NCBI GenBank assembly: GCA_902826865.1 | Contig: CADEGN010000007.1 | Coordinates: 1 to 64,000, forward strand | Direction: 5' to 3' | Source of the DNA: an uncultured Myxococcales bacterium | Lineage (GTDB): Bacteria; Myxococcota_A; Polyangia; Nannocystales; Nannocystaceae | Length of the DNA stretch: 64,000 nt | Shown: in pieces, positions 35,316 through 44,800 of the stretch | Numbering within the stretch: position 1 is the first letter of the stretch | Layout: every line of letters starts with the position of its first letter | Program-made: the position numbers and the translations under genes | Notes under the pieces: model-generated | The model's database searches: none | What the model was told of the DNA's origin: nothing | Seen by the model: the letters and a program-made list of their open reading frames with translations, nothing else

Positions 35316-36416
35316 ATGCGCCGTTTCGCCCTCCTGACGGTCTCCACGAGCGTGGCCTGCTCCACCCCCACCCTCAACGTTGGCGGAACCGATGACTCGG
35401 GCGACTCGGGTGCGGAAACCACAACGCAGGGCGAGGCGCCCGCAAGCACCGGCGTAGGTGCCGACAGCACCACCGCTGCGAATGCCGCGAGCTCGGGAGC
35501 GTCCACCGAAGAAGGCGGCACGCCGTTGCTCGACGTGGGCTCCGCGGAAACCGGCGCCATACCGACGGACGACTGCCCGAGTGAAACCAAGCGCGTGATC
35601 GTGCTGTTCGTGAACGACTTCCTCTCGTTCGAGAGCGCCCCCGAACTTCACTCCTTCGATCCGGAGACTGGAACCTTCTCTCTGATCGGTCCACTTGAAT
35701 GCACCTGGAACGAGCCGCATGGCGCTTACGAGGTCGTTGAAGGTCTGATCGTCGGTCGCCAAGGGGATGCGATGACGTTCAGGTATGGCGAGGAGGTTAA
35801 GCTCTTCGCGTTCGACCTCGGCGACCTCAACAACTGCTCGCTCGTCAGCTTCGCGCACCCCATCGGCCCTGCGGGACCTGAAACTGCTGGGTACCCCACC
35901 TCGTTCGCGTACTCCCTCACCGACCCCGACATGCCCGAGCAGATGTTTATCGGCAACGATGTCTCGCAGAATCTCAACGGTGAGGCCTTCCCGGGCTCGC
36001 TCTGGGGAGGCCTCGTTGCCGACGAGGCGCTGACCACAGAGGTCATCGGACACACTCCGTGGACCCAAACGTACGTCGTGGGGACCGGCGACGGACGTCT
36101 ATTCGCGGCGGGCAGCAACAACGATCAGTCACCTCCGACCGATTTCGCTGAGCTCGACCCCGAAACCGGGACGGTGCTATCGACCGTGCTCACCTGGCCC
36201 GAATTCATGTACCCCGCGTTCTATGGCGGCGATCTATTGATGTTCGAGATCGGCCCGAACGAGCAACAGACCGTTTGGCGCGTCGACCTCGACGATGACA
36301 ATGGCGACGGCGAGAACGAGGTCGTGTCGATCGCCGAGGACGCGGCGTTCCCGGTCGGGATGATCCCGGTCGGCGTTTCCTCGCCCACCTGCATCCCAAC
36401 CACGCCGGCTGGGTGA
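35316..36416 (+). CDS. Secreted lipoprotein enclosed by the inverted repeat
   Basis: 366 residues from the ATG at 35316. The signal peptide ends in a lipobox (ALLTVSTSVAC), followed by a long Ser/Thr/Ala/Gly linker. The globular part starts at about residue 90 (KRVIVLFVNDFLSFES) and has propeller-like strands such as LHSFDPETGTFSLIGPLEC, LFAFDLGDLNNCSLVSF and WRVDLDDDNGDGEN, the last a possible calcium-binding Asp loop. It ends TCIPTTPAG with the TGA inside the inner edge of the right arm. It is the only gene between the arms. Its promoter is presumably in the 114 bases between the left arm and its start. Confidence 0.8.
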   Translation: MRRFALLTVSTSVACSTPTLNVGGTDDSGDSGAETTTQGEAPASTGVGADSTTAANAASSGASTEEGGTPLLDVGSAETGAIPTDDCPSETKRVIVLFVNDFLSFESAPELHSFDPETGTFSLIGPLECTWNEPHGAYEVVEGLIVGRQGDAMTFRYGEEVKLFAFDLGDLNNCSLVSFAHPIGPAGPETAGYPTSFAYSLTDPDMPEQMFIGNDVSQNLNGEAFPGSLWGGLVADEALTTEVIGHTPWTQTYVVGTGDGRLFAAGSNNDQSPPTDFAELDPETGTVLSTVLTWPEFMYPAFYGGDLLMFEIGPNEQQTVWRVDLDDDNGDGENEVVSIAEDAAFPVGMIPVGVSSPTCIPTTPAG

Positions 36417-36908
36417 ACCGTGGCGGGAGGATTCCCAACGCCGAACGGCCCGGGCTGGTTGGTGTGCAGAGCACGGCTCGCATCGTCCTCGGGCGCAGTG
36501 TCGCCCGCCGGTGAGGAACGCTGTCCTGCCGCAGATCAACCGGAGGTTCGAACGTCCGGAGGCGCAACTCCCAGTGGGCGCTCACCCGTGCGACGAGGCT
36601 GATGCTCGTGCCCGACAAGCCGAACGTGCGCCACAGGCCCGCGGCTCGGCACGCCCCGTTCGCAGATCGAAATGCTTAACCGCACGGTGGTCACCACGAC
36701 GTGAAGTCGTTCGAGGGTGGGCGACGATGCCGACTCGCGAAGCCGCCAAAGAACGTTGCACGCCGGCACGCCTCGGTGAACGCGGCAGCGCGGCTCGCCA
36801 CACCGCGGGCCAGGCGATCGGCAAGCATCCGAAGCGTTCGAGACTGAGAGTCCCGGCCGCTTGGCGCGTTCGATCCAGTCGGCGGCGCCAGCGGGGACGC
36901 TAGCGTCC
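36410..36908. repeat. Right arm of a 499-bp inverted repeat
   Basis: This is the reverse complement of 34703-35201, about 99% identical. Its outer tip is the longer palindrome GGGGACGCTAGCGTCCCC (36893-36910). The inner edge overlaps the last codons and stop of the enclosed lipoprotein gene. The sequence outside, 36911-36989, does not match the left outer flank, and I see no convincing target-site duplication. A 130-codon frame at 36511-36903 and its mirror in the left arm are Arg-rich and do not look like a functional protein. Confidence 0.9.
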
Positions 36909-36989
36909 CCTCATGTCCGTGCCTTCGCGAGGTCATCTCGATCCGGCGCACCGCAAGGTGCCCACCGCGAATGTCGAACTCGCCCGCCT

Positions 36990-38399
36990 TCAGCCCTCGG
37001 GCTTGGGTTCGGTGTACTCGGCAAGATCACCGCCGCCGAGTTCGTAGATCACGAAGCCAGAGGTGACCCAGAAATGGTTGAGCGCGCCGAAGCCCATGCC
37101 CTCGACGTCTTGACCTTCTGATTCGCTGTACTGGAACAGATTCTCCTGGACCCAGCCGAGATCAGGGTCGAGCCGATACTGGCCGATGAAGTCGCTGGTC
37201 ATATCCGACACATATACGTAGGGTGTGCCCGTGTTCGGGTCTGTCACGACCTCGAGGCCGTCCATGTGCCACCCCGCCAAGTTGGGGTAGTGGAACGCGA
37301 TCCCCCACGCATCGGTTTCAGCGTCGTACTGAAACACCCGCCGGGCGGCTTCATTCGCGGCGTACCAGACCTTGCCGACGCTGTCGTATCCGATGGTTGA
37401 GAAACCGCCCAATCCCTCGCTCGGATCGGCGAATTCCCCGTTTCCTCGGGTCCAGCTCGGCGCCGTGGTGATCACCGTACCTGCGCCCGCGCCGAACACA
37501 TACTCCGTGATTTCGGCACCACCCACGTACATGCGGTCTGCGATCGGGTAGATCTCGGATTGGATAAAGCCCGCGGCATCGTCGATCTTAATATTCGGGA
37601 TCGTCTCGATCTTCTCGAGTGTGCGCTCTTCCACGGGACCGGTCGCGTCGGGGTTGTCGGGGTGCTGGTTCGGTTCGAGCTCGCCGTCATTGTCGGAGTC
37701 GAGCAGCGTGATCTTGTAGACGTGAACGTTTGAGCTCAAGTACTCGGTGACGTAGACCAGATCACCGTAGCTGCCCGCATCGTGATAGACGGTGGGATCT
37801 CCCCCGATCTCGAAGTTCGCGTACAAGTAGTAGGTTCCCGTGGGATCGTTCGTGCCGATCGGCTCGAGCACTTCGCAGGTGCCAAACTCCTGGTTGCAAC
37901 CCTCTTCGAGCGTTGGATCGCACAGATCCCAGTCAACCCAGTGCGGGGTATCACCCGAGGTGTCGCACGACATGACTCGCGGACCCGAGCAGCGGAACTG
38001 CCCCGCCAGACACGGGACGCATCCCGTCATATCGACGCAAAGCCCGGGCAAGCAGGACTCCTGCGCGACGACGTTGCCGTCACCGTCACACTCAATCGCG
38101 GTGTTGTTGGCGCAGATGACACCAGCCGGCGCACCCTCGCAGGTCTCGCCGGGGGGAGTCGCCCCTGCGACGTCGTACTTCACGCCTTCGCCCGTGCTCC
38201 CATCGCTTGCCGTGGTGGCGGCCGGAGCTGCGTCGGTGCCGCCCGAGCCTGCCGACGACCCGCCACCTGGCCCGACGGAGTCACCGGTTGTCAGCTCGGG
38301 GGTCGCTGGACCCGAGGAATCGACCTGCGTGCTCACCGGGCCACCGCATGCGGAGGGGGACAAACACGGCAACAGCAGGGCCAGGCGTGACGGGCTCAT
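36990..38399 (-). CDS. Secreted lipoprotein with Cys-rich module and propeller-like domain
   Basis: 469 residues from the ATG at 38399, where the signal peptide begins (RLALLLPCLSPSACGG). A Gly/Ser/Ala linker of about 60 residues follows, then a Cys-rich module (PPGETCEGAPAGVICANNTA, CVDMTGCVPCLAGQFRCSG). The rest is strand-rich with propeller-type blocks such as LVYVTEYLSSNVHVYKITLL, a DSDNDGELEPNQ Asp loop (possible calcium site), and KVWYAANEAARRVFQYDAET. It is one of several lipoproteins of this layout in the window (35316, 59330). No enzyme motif is present. Its 3' end lies 81 bases from the right inverted-repeat arm. Confidence 0.8.
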   Translation of the reverse strand: MSPSRLALLLPCLSPSACGGPVSTQVDSSGPATPELTTGDSVGPGGGSSAGSGGTDAAPAATTASDGSTGEGVKYDVAGATPPGETCEGAPAGVICANNTAIECDGDGNVVAQESCLPGLCVDMTGCVPCLAGQFRCSGPRVMSCDTSGDTPHWVDWDLCDPTLEEGCNQEFGTCEVLEPIGTNDPTGTYYLYANFEIGGDPTVYHDAGSYGDLVYVTEYLSSNVHVYKITLLDSDNDGELEPNQHPDNPDATGPVEERTLEKIETIPNIKIDDAAGFIQSEIYPIADRMYVGGAEITEYVFGAGAGTVITTAPSWTRGNGEFADPSEGLGGFSTIGYDSVGKVWYAANEAARRVFQYDAETDAWGIAFHYPNLAGWHMDGLEVVTDPNTGTPYVYVSDMTSDFIGQYRLDPDLGWVQENLFQYSESEGQDVEGMGFGALNHFWVTSGFVIYELGGGDLAEYTEPKPEG

Positions 38400-38534
38400 G
38401 ACGGCCTCCGCCCGCGACCGCGGGCAGTGCATGCCGGCGTGCGGTACCCCGCTTCGACGGGGCGCGGGCTCCGGATCTGCCTGTTTATTCGCAACGGGCA
38501 GCCGGGCTTCACTGCCGGTCGCGTTAACGAGCAG

Positions 38535-38626
38535 GTCCTCAGATCGGCCGCGGTTCGCAAGGCTGGATCCGCTCGGCCGGGCGCGCGTGGGCGGTGCGGA
38601 GATCGCGGCCGCGGAAGACAGCGGCG
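38535..38626 (+). repeat. Dispersed repeat, copy A
   Basis: Shares blocks with 39192-39261 in the same orientation: TCCTCAGA, CGGTTCGCAAG(G/C)CTGG and, after a spacer of different length, CCGCGGAAGACAGCGGCG. It lies in the 326-base gap (38400-38725) between a divergent pair of genes; nothing else recognisable is in that gap. It may be a mobile fragment or conserved regulatory DNA. Confidence 0.45.
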
Positions 38627-38725
38627 GAGGCACGACGCAGCGGCGTCCGAGCACACCAACGTGTCCGCCGTTCCGCCTGGACGATCCGTATCCGCGTGGG
38701 ATAAGCCAGTCTTCGAGGCGGCACG

Positions 38726-39160
38726 ATGGGGGACGAGCACGAGGCCAATGGCGGAGATCCGTTCCGGCGCGCCGTCGGGTTCTCGGGCTACGTCCGAACC
38801 AGTCGACTCGCACTCGCCGCGGCGCACGCCGCCGACGTCGCACTCGGGCTCGCGGTTTTCGTTCTCGTTGCGATCGTGGCCGACGCGCTGATCCTCGCGA
38901 CGATCCTGGCTGTCGCCACCGGCCTCGCCCTCGCGCTCCCGGACATTGCCAGGATCAGACTGCGCCGGCCAGACCTCGCTGCCGCTCCGAACCTCGTCGA
39001 GCACGTCGCCGAGGCGCACCGCATGGCGCTCATGCTCGGTGGCATGATACCCGTTGGCGGGCTGTTGGTGCTCACCCTCCATCTTGCCGCGTGGTTCTGG
39101 GCTGGCGAAACCGGCGGCGCGCTGATGGATTGGTTGCTAGGTGATCTGCTCAACCACTGA
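38726..39160 (+). CDS. Small integral membrane protein
   Basis: 144 residues. After about 30 polar residues there are four hydrophobic stretches in two pairs: DVALGLAVFVLVAIVADALI, ILATILAVATGLALALPD, MALMLGGMIPVGGLLVLTLH and FWAGETGGALMDWLLGDLL. It is an inner membrane protein with four likely helices and no motif I recognise. The ATG at 38726 fits the first clear coding signal. It lies between two copies of a dispersed repeat, which flank it at 191 and 31 bases. Confidence 0.6.
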   Translation: MGDEHEANGGDPFRRAVGFSGYVRTSRLALAAAHAADVALGLAVFVLVAIVADALILATILAVATGLALALPDIARIRLRRPDLAAAPNLVEHVAEAHRMALMLGGMIPVGGLLVLTLHLAAWFWAGETGGALMDWLLGDLLNH

Positions 39161-39191
39161 CGGCCACACACGATCGACGCCTGAGCCTCTG

Positions 39192-39261
39192 CTCCTCAGA
39201 CTGGCAACGGTTCGCAAGCCTGGGCCCGACCTCGAGGTCGCGCCCGCGGAAGACAGCGGCG
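39192..39261 (+). repeat. Dispersed repeat, copy B
   Basis: Second copy of the element at 38535-38626, same orientation, sharing TCCTCAGA, CGGTTCGCAAGCCTGG and CCCGCGGAAGACAGCGGCG but with a shorter middle. It lies directly after the small membrane protein gene. Confidence 0.45.
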
Positions 39262-39328
39262 CGGCCGGGTCTCGTAGCACCGACGAGTGGCAGCCAGCGA
39301 GAAGAAAGTCCTCGCGGCCGAGGGCGCG

Positions 39329-39652
39329 CTAGCGAGACCTCAGGTCGTAGCCAAGCTGGTGGATCGCCCAGAAGCTGAAGACGAGCCCGGCGATGCCGAC
39401 GAGCAGCGCGAGCAGCATCGTCACCAGTCGCAGACGGTTGCCGAACAGGCTCTCGCCCATCCCGAACCCGGTCACGATCCAACCGACGAGCAACGCCGTG
39501 CCGGCGACCATGGTGTTGCTCGCGCCAACCGCCGCCGAGATCGCGACGATCCCGAGAACGACGGCCTCGATGGCAAGCCCCGCGACTGTCGTAAGGAGGC
39601 CGTGTCGGCGGGCGGCGGCTTGCGCGGATGCGCCGGTGTCAGGGCGGACCAT
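39329..39652 (-). CDS. Small membrane protein with three helices
   Basis: 107 residues from the ATG at 39652 (MVRPDTGASAQAAARRHGLL); a GTG one codon earlier is possible. Three hydrophobic stretches are visible: VAGLAIEAVVLGIVAISAAV, MVAGTALLVGWIVTGFGMG and VTMLLALLVGIAGLVFSFWA. The C-terminus is short and basic. The family is not recognised. The frame is open far upstream, but that part overlaps other sequence and looks random. It lies downstream of the amidohydrolase gene on the same strand with a 172-base gap. Confidence 0.6.
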   Translation of the reverse strand: MVRPDTGASAQAAARRHGLLTTVAGLAIEAVVLGIVAISAAVGASNTMVAGTALLVGWIVTGFGMGESLFGNRLRLVTMLLALLVGIAGLVFSFWAIHQLGYDLRSR

Positions 39653-39824
39653 CACGGTACCTGACGGGGTCGCAGACACGAGGTTGCACGCGGGCGGTCG
39701 ATCCTCGAACGCCCGCACGTCGTGGAACTCCTCCTGGCCGCCACGGTGCACGGGTACTCCGCGTGGTCGGCGACCTCGAGCTCGGCGTCGATCCCGCACG
39801 ACGCACCGGTGCGCAGACCAACGA

Positions 39825-41672
39825 TCACTCGATGCGTACGTCGTCGAGCTCGAGTGTGAAGGCGCGGGGCTCGCCCACCGCTGCGAACAGCACGCCGACG
39901 AGCGCCCAGGTGTCGACATCAACGAATCGATCGAGTGGGATTTCGATGCGACGCCAGTTCTTGCCGACCTCAAGCGCGACGCGGGCGGGCATCGGTCCCG
40001 ACATCAACATCACCTGATAGCGGCCCGGGTCGCCGCGCACCCATGCGAGCAGCTTGGTCTTACGCGAGAGATTCGCCGGTGCCAGCGGTTGCGCGCCGGG
40101 CATAAACATGGCGCCCGACCATGCGATGGCTCCTGCCGCCTTGGTGAGCTCGCCGCGGATCCGCAGCGCGTGTTTGCTCTTCGCGGCGCCGCCCTTGGTG
40201 ACGCTCAAAACTGCGGTCGAGCTTCCGCCAGCGATCGCATCGGTCGAGGCCACCCAGCCGCTGCCGTAGGCGCTAACGCTGCTGCCACTTTCGAAATCGG
40301 ACACGCGGCCCAACTCGCTGCCGGCCGGCGCTGGTGTGCTGCGCAGACGCTCGATCTCCGCGTAGGCCTGTTGCACACGCTCGCGTGTGCGCTCGCGCGG
40401 TACCAGCTCGCCGTCTTTGTAAACCGCGACGATGTCGCGCGTGGCGAGGATCTCGGCCGTCGGATCGCCGGCAACGAGAATAAGATCGGCGCGTGCACCG
40501 ACGCGGATGCGCCCGCGATCGTCGAGGCCAAGGCGCGACGCCGGTTTGGCGGTCGCGGCCGACAGCGCGGCGCTCGGCGTGAGTCCAGCGTCGACGAGCA
40601 GCGAAAGCTCGTCGTGCATGCTGATGCCGTGCGCGGTGCCGGGGTTAGGCGCGTCGGTGCTCGCGAGCAAATCGACCCCCGCGTCGTGCAACTGTTTCGC
40701 GGCGCGGGAAACCGCTGCGCATGACGGCACGTAGTCACCGAGATCGAAGCTCCTCGACAACGCGCGCGCGACCGCGGGCCCCAAGTACGGCGCCAAGTCG
40801 GGATCGGTAGCCAGCGCGGCCCCCCGGCCCGGCTGACACAGTCCGTACAGCACCGGCAACGTGTCGGTCACAAAGACCCCGTGTTTGTGCGCGCTCGCGA
40901 CCGTCGCAGCGTCGATCTCGCCTTCCAGTACCAGATGGGCGAGGCCATCAGCGCCGGCATCGATCGCGGTGCGCACCTCGTCGGCTGAGCCGACGTGGAC
41001 AACCGAGCGCAAGTGCTGCTGTTTCGCAGCCACGACGAGCGCGCGCAAGGTCGCCTCGTTCAGACGCGTGAAGCGGATCGGGCCCAAGCCGTCGTCGTAA
41101 ACGATCTTGAGATAGTCCGAGCCCTCCTTGACGCGGGCGGCAACGAAAGCGGCGGCATCCTGCGGGAGCTCGACGGTCGGCACGTTGCCGCCATACTCGG
41201 TGCCGTGTCCGCCCGCGGGCGTCGCCGCGAAGCCGGCACCCAGCAGGTCGGCGGCCAAGGGCTTTGCGCCCGGCTTGCGTTGCCGTCGCGTCGCTAAGAA
41301 CCCCGGATCACCCATCATGTCGAACTCACACGTGACGCCGTACACCACGGCCTGTTCGAGATCGGCGCTGCTGTGCGCGTGGGCGTGTGCGTCGATGAAT
41401 CCCGGCAGCAACGTCCGCCCAGTGCCGTCGATGAGCTCGGCCCCGGCCGGCGGCGCGGCGGTGGCGTCGATGGCGACGATACGGCCCGCGTGGATCCACA
41501 CGTTGGTGCGCGGCAACACTTGCTCGCCATCGAACACTCGCACGTCGTAAATCACGAGGCTCGCATCGGGCATCGCGACGCCGCCAATCGGCTGTCCAGT
41601 GCCGGGCATTTGCGGAGGCGCCGGTGTACAAGCGAGGACCAGCAGCGCGAGCGACGAGGCCGAACGATGCAT
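39825..41672 (-). CDS. Secreted amidohydrolase-family lipoprotein with CIA30-like C-terminal domain
   Basis: 615 residues. The signal peptide ends in a lipobox (LALLVLAC). The amidohydrolase TIM barrel starts with IDGTGRTLLPGFIDAHAHAH, whose HxH binds metal. It continues with DYLKIVYDDG (bridging Lys position), SVVHVGSADE (His) and LLASTDAPNPGTAHG (catalytic Asp), the imidazolonepropionase-like subgroup. From about residue 455 a beta-sandwich similar to CIA30/carbohydrate-binding domains follows (VSDFESGSSVSAYGSGW, then RYQVMLMSGPMPARVALEVG and FTLELDDVRIE). It is predicted to be a periplasmic or surface hydrolase of cyclic amides, peptides or esters; the substrate is unknown. Confidence 0.88.
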   Translation of the reverse strand: MHRSASSLALLVLACTPAPPQMPGTGQPIGGVAMPDASLVIYDVRVFDGEQVLPRTNVWIHAGRIVAIDATAAPPAGAELIDGTGRTLLPGFIDAHAHAHSSADLEQAVVYGVTCEFDMMGDPGFLATRRQRKPGAKPLAADLLGAGFAATPAGGHGTEYGGNVPTVELPQDAAAFVAARVKEGSDYLKIVYDDGLGPIRFTRLNEATLRALVVAAKQQHLRSVVHVGSADEVRTAIDAGADGLAHLVLEGEIDAATVASAHKHGVFVTDTLPVLYGLCQPGRGAALATDPDLAPYLGPAVARALSRSFDLGDYVPSCAAVSRAAKQLHDAGVDLLASTDAPNPGTAHGISMHDELSLLVDAGLTPSAALSAATAKPASRLGLDDRGRIRVGARADLILVAGDPTAEILATRDIVAVYKDGELVPRERTRERVQQAYAEIERLRSTPAPAGSELGRVSDFESGSSVSAYGSGWVASTDAIAGGSSTAVLSVTKGGAAKSKHALRIRGELTKAAGAIAWSGAMFMPGAQPLAPANLSRKTKLLAWVRGDPGRYQVMLMSGPMPARVALEVGKNWRRIEIPLDRFVDVDTWALVGVLFAAVGEPRAFTLELDDVRIE

Positions 41673-41826
41673 GGGTGAAGGCTACCGGCGAACGGTGCAC
41701 GTTGCATCCACGTGCGGCGCTGGCACGACGGCGCGCCGACCTGCGAACGGTGCACAATGGTGGACTCCAGAACTTGGAGGTGATGCGAGTCACGCCTCAA
41801 CGGAGGCAGAACGGGGCGCGGTCGGG

Positions 41827-44800
41827 CTATCGCATCTCGACCGCGCGCGCGTTGTCCGACGGTGTCCGATCGATGAGCAACGCCCGCGGATCGATCGCCG
41901 CGCGGACCGGAAGGTCAGGGCTGACAATCGTGATGGTGTGGCTACCGCCACCGAGCCGCTCCAGCCGCAGGGCGCTGGGGACTTCCGCGGAGCCGTCGGG
42001 CCCCTCGACAAACACGCCGACCTCGACAAGGTCGTCCATCGGAACCTCGGACTCGGTGCCGTCGTCGCCGGCGCGGTACTTGTGGGTCTCGACCTTGAGC
42101 TCGACTTCCCACTGGCCGTCATCGCGCTGACGAGCGGTCGCGACATGGGCGCGGTTGTCGTAGAGGGTGATGGTCTCGAAGAGGTCCTCGATGAGGTAGC
42201 GCCGATCGGCCGGCACCACCGCTGCGAGTCGCTCGACCAGGCCGCGGGCAGTCGGGTAGGGCGGTCCGCTGAAGCCGACAGCCGCGAGGTAGTCCGCGAG
42301 CACGCGATTGACCTCGGCCTCACCGACGTACTCGCGCAGCGCGTACATCACGAGGCTACCCTTATTGTAGTGAATGTGCGGCTGGTTCTCGACCCGCACC
42401 AGCGGCAGCTCGCGATGGGCCTCGCGGCCACGCCCGGCCAGGTAGCGGTCGAGTTCGAACGCGAGGAACTTGCGCATGTGCTCGCGTCCGTACTCCTTCT
42501 CCATGACCATCAGGGCCGAGTACTGGGCCAGGGTCTCCGACAGCACGGTCGAACCCTGGACGTCGGCGCCGATGACCTGGTGGGCCCACCACTGGTGCGC
42601 GACCTCGTGGGCGGTCACATAGAACACGTAGTCGATGTCGTCGGGATCGCGGAGGTCGGCGATAAAACCGATCGACTCCGAGTACGGAATCGTGTTCGGG
42701 AACGACTGGGCGAAGCGCGCGTAGCCGGGGAACTCAACGATCCGGACCTGACGGTGCTGATAGGGGCTGAAGTTGGCGGTGAAGTAGTCCAGCGATCGTT
42801 TGGTCGCCTCGATCATCCGCGCGACGTTCGCGTCGTGGGTGGAGTGATGGTAGACCTCGATCGCGACGTCTTGCCACGTGTCGCGCTCGACGTGCCACTT
42901 CGCGGACAAGAACGCGTAAAAATCGAGAATCGGCGTGTCCATCACATAGCGGAAAAAGCGGCGATCACCCTCGGTCCATTCGCGCTCGAGGTAGCCCGGC
43001 GCCAAGGCGATCTGATCGAGATCGGTGGATACCGTCGCGGCGAACTCGATCCAGTCGGCCTCGCGCGAGATGTACGAGTTGGCGGTCGCGGCGACGTCGT
43101 CGAGATCGGCCATGCGTACGCGTTCGGGCAGGCCACGCTTTCGCCGTTCGTTAGGGTCGTCGAGCTCGGCGTTACGGTCGTAGCCGATGCGCGGGACGAA
43201 GTCCGGGCTGTGGAGGAACGAACCGTTGTAGACCAACGCGGTGCTCGAGCCGTGCTCTACGAAGCCCGGCTCGGCGAACCCCAGATCGAAGCGGAGAGCG
43301 AGTTGGGCGCCCGGCGCGAGTGCCTCCGCAAGGCGGTAGATCCGGTAGCCGATCTCGTCGTCTTGGTGCTCGATCGTCGCACCGGGAATCGCCAGGTCTC
43401 GGAGTTCGAGCCTGGATGATAGCGTGACGTGCAGCTGGTCGATCGGTTCGCTCGTGCGGTTCTGCAGGGTCAGCTCACCGCGCACATCGGCCCGGCGCTC
43501 GGTCGGGAACAGATCGACCGATACGTCGGCCGCGGTCACCCGCGGCTGAGCGAGACCGAAGTACTTGCTGTAGCGAAGTTCGTATTCGACCCGTTGGCGC
43601 TCGGCTTCGTCGCTGGGCACGAACCGGTTGCGAATATCGGTGTTGTAGAAGATGTAGCCGCCGGTGGCTGCAAACCCCGCCGCAAGGGCGACGAGCGCCG
43701 CGGCGATCCGTCCACGCATTCGGCCCCGGGCGGCGCGCAGACGCAGGCGTAGCCGCGCGTCCGTGCCCCGCGGCCACATCAGGGTCGCGATGATGAGCAG
43801 CACGATCGCGGCGAGGGTCCAATACAGTCGGTACCAGAACAGCGCGGTTACGAAGTGACCGTAGCCGTTCATCTCCGAGTAGGGCGTGTCGGGCGAGGCC
43901 GCGAAGCGATACAGGCCCCGCTCGAGGTCGACCAGGCTCATCACCGAGACGATGACGAAGTAGCCGGCCATCAGCAGGAAGCCGACGTACTTGTGGTTCG
44001 CCAGTCCCTGCAGCACGATCGCGAGGGCGGCGATCAGCATCCACCGCGAGCCCTGGAGCACGAATACGCCCTTGGCGTAGAGCACTGGCTCGATCGCCAC
44101 GCCGCCGATGAACAACTGCACGCCGATCGAGACCATGACGCCGACAGCGAGGATCCCGAAGACAGCCACCCACAGGGCCACGAGCTTCGCGACGACTCGG
44201 ACCCAGGTCGCGACCGGCAGCGCGTCGTAGACCTCGCCGAGTCCGAGCCGTCGTTCCTTCCATGCCAGCTCGCCGGCGTAGAACACGATCACGATGAGCA
44301 CGAACAGCGATAGGCTACCGTCGAGGATATCGATGAGCAGGCCGGTCACCGGGTAGACCGGTGTGCCGAACATCTCGGCGATGCTGCCCCAGATCCCACC
44401 GAAGGCGTTGAGCGCGGCGAACAGTGCGATGACGAAGTAGGCGGTGCTGCGGAAGACGCCCGAGGTCTCGACCGACAACTGGTGACGCAGCTGAGCGATC
44501 GTAACCGCCCGCCCGCGGGCCGCGGCCACCCGGGGCATGGGTCCGTCGACCGCCACCGCGGGCTCATCGTCACGGGTGGCGCGACGGCCCGACTCGTTCG
44601 GTGCTGCGAGCCGGAACCGCGCGACCGTCAGCCCCAGTGCGCCCACGGCGACAACCGACCAGACCACCCGATTGGTCACGAGCAGGGAGCCGAGCTGGGG
44701 CATCGCGGAGTTGCGCTCCGCGACCGTCCAGTAGCGCGTGTCGACTGCGATCGCCGTGAGCCCGAACGGATCGGCGACGGCCGCGAGTACGTCGTTGTCG

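Noticed and set aside
34932-36068. 378-codon minus-strand frame across the left arm and the enclosed lipoprotein gene
   Set aside because: It is antisense to a clear lipoprotein gene, Arg/Gly-rich and without known motifs; it is a high-GC shadow frame.
36511-36903. 130-codon frame in the right inverted arm, mirrored in the left arm, as a possible transposase
   Set aside because: It is Arg-rich and shows no DDE, HUH or serine/tyrosine recombinase residues; the mirrored occurrence simply follows from the repeat.
41599-43419. 606-codon plus-strand frame opposite the M1 peptidase domain
   Set aside because: The HEVAHQWW peptidase and its permease are clearly encoded on the minus strand.
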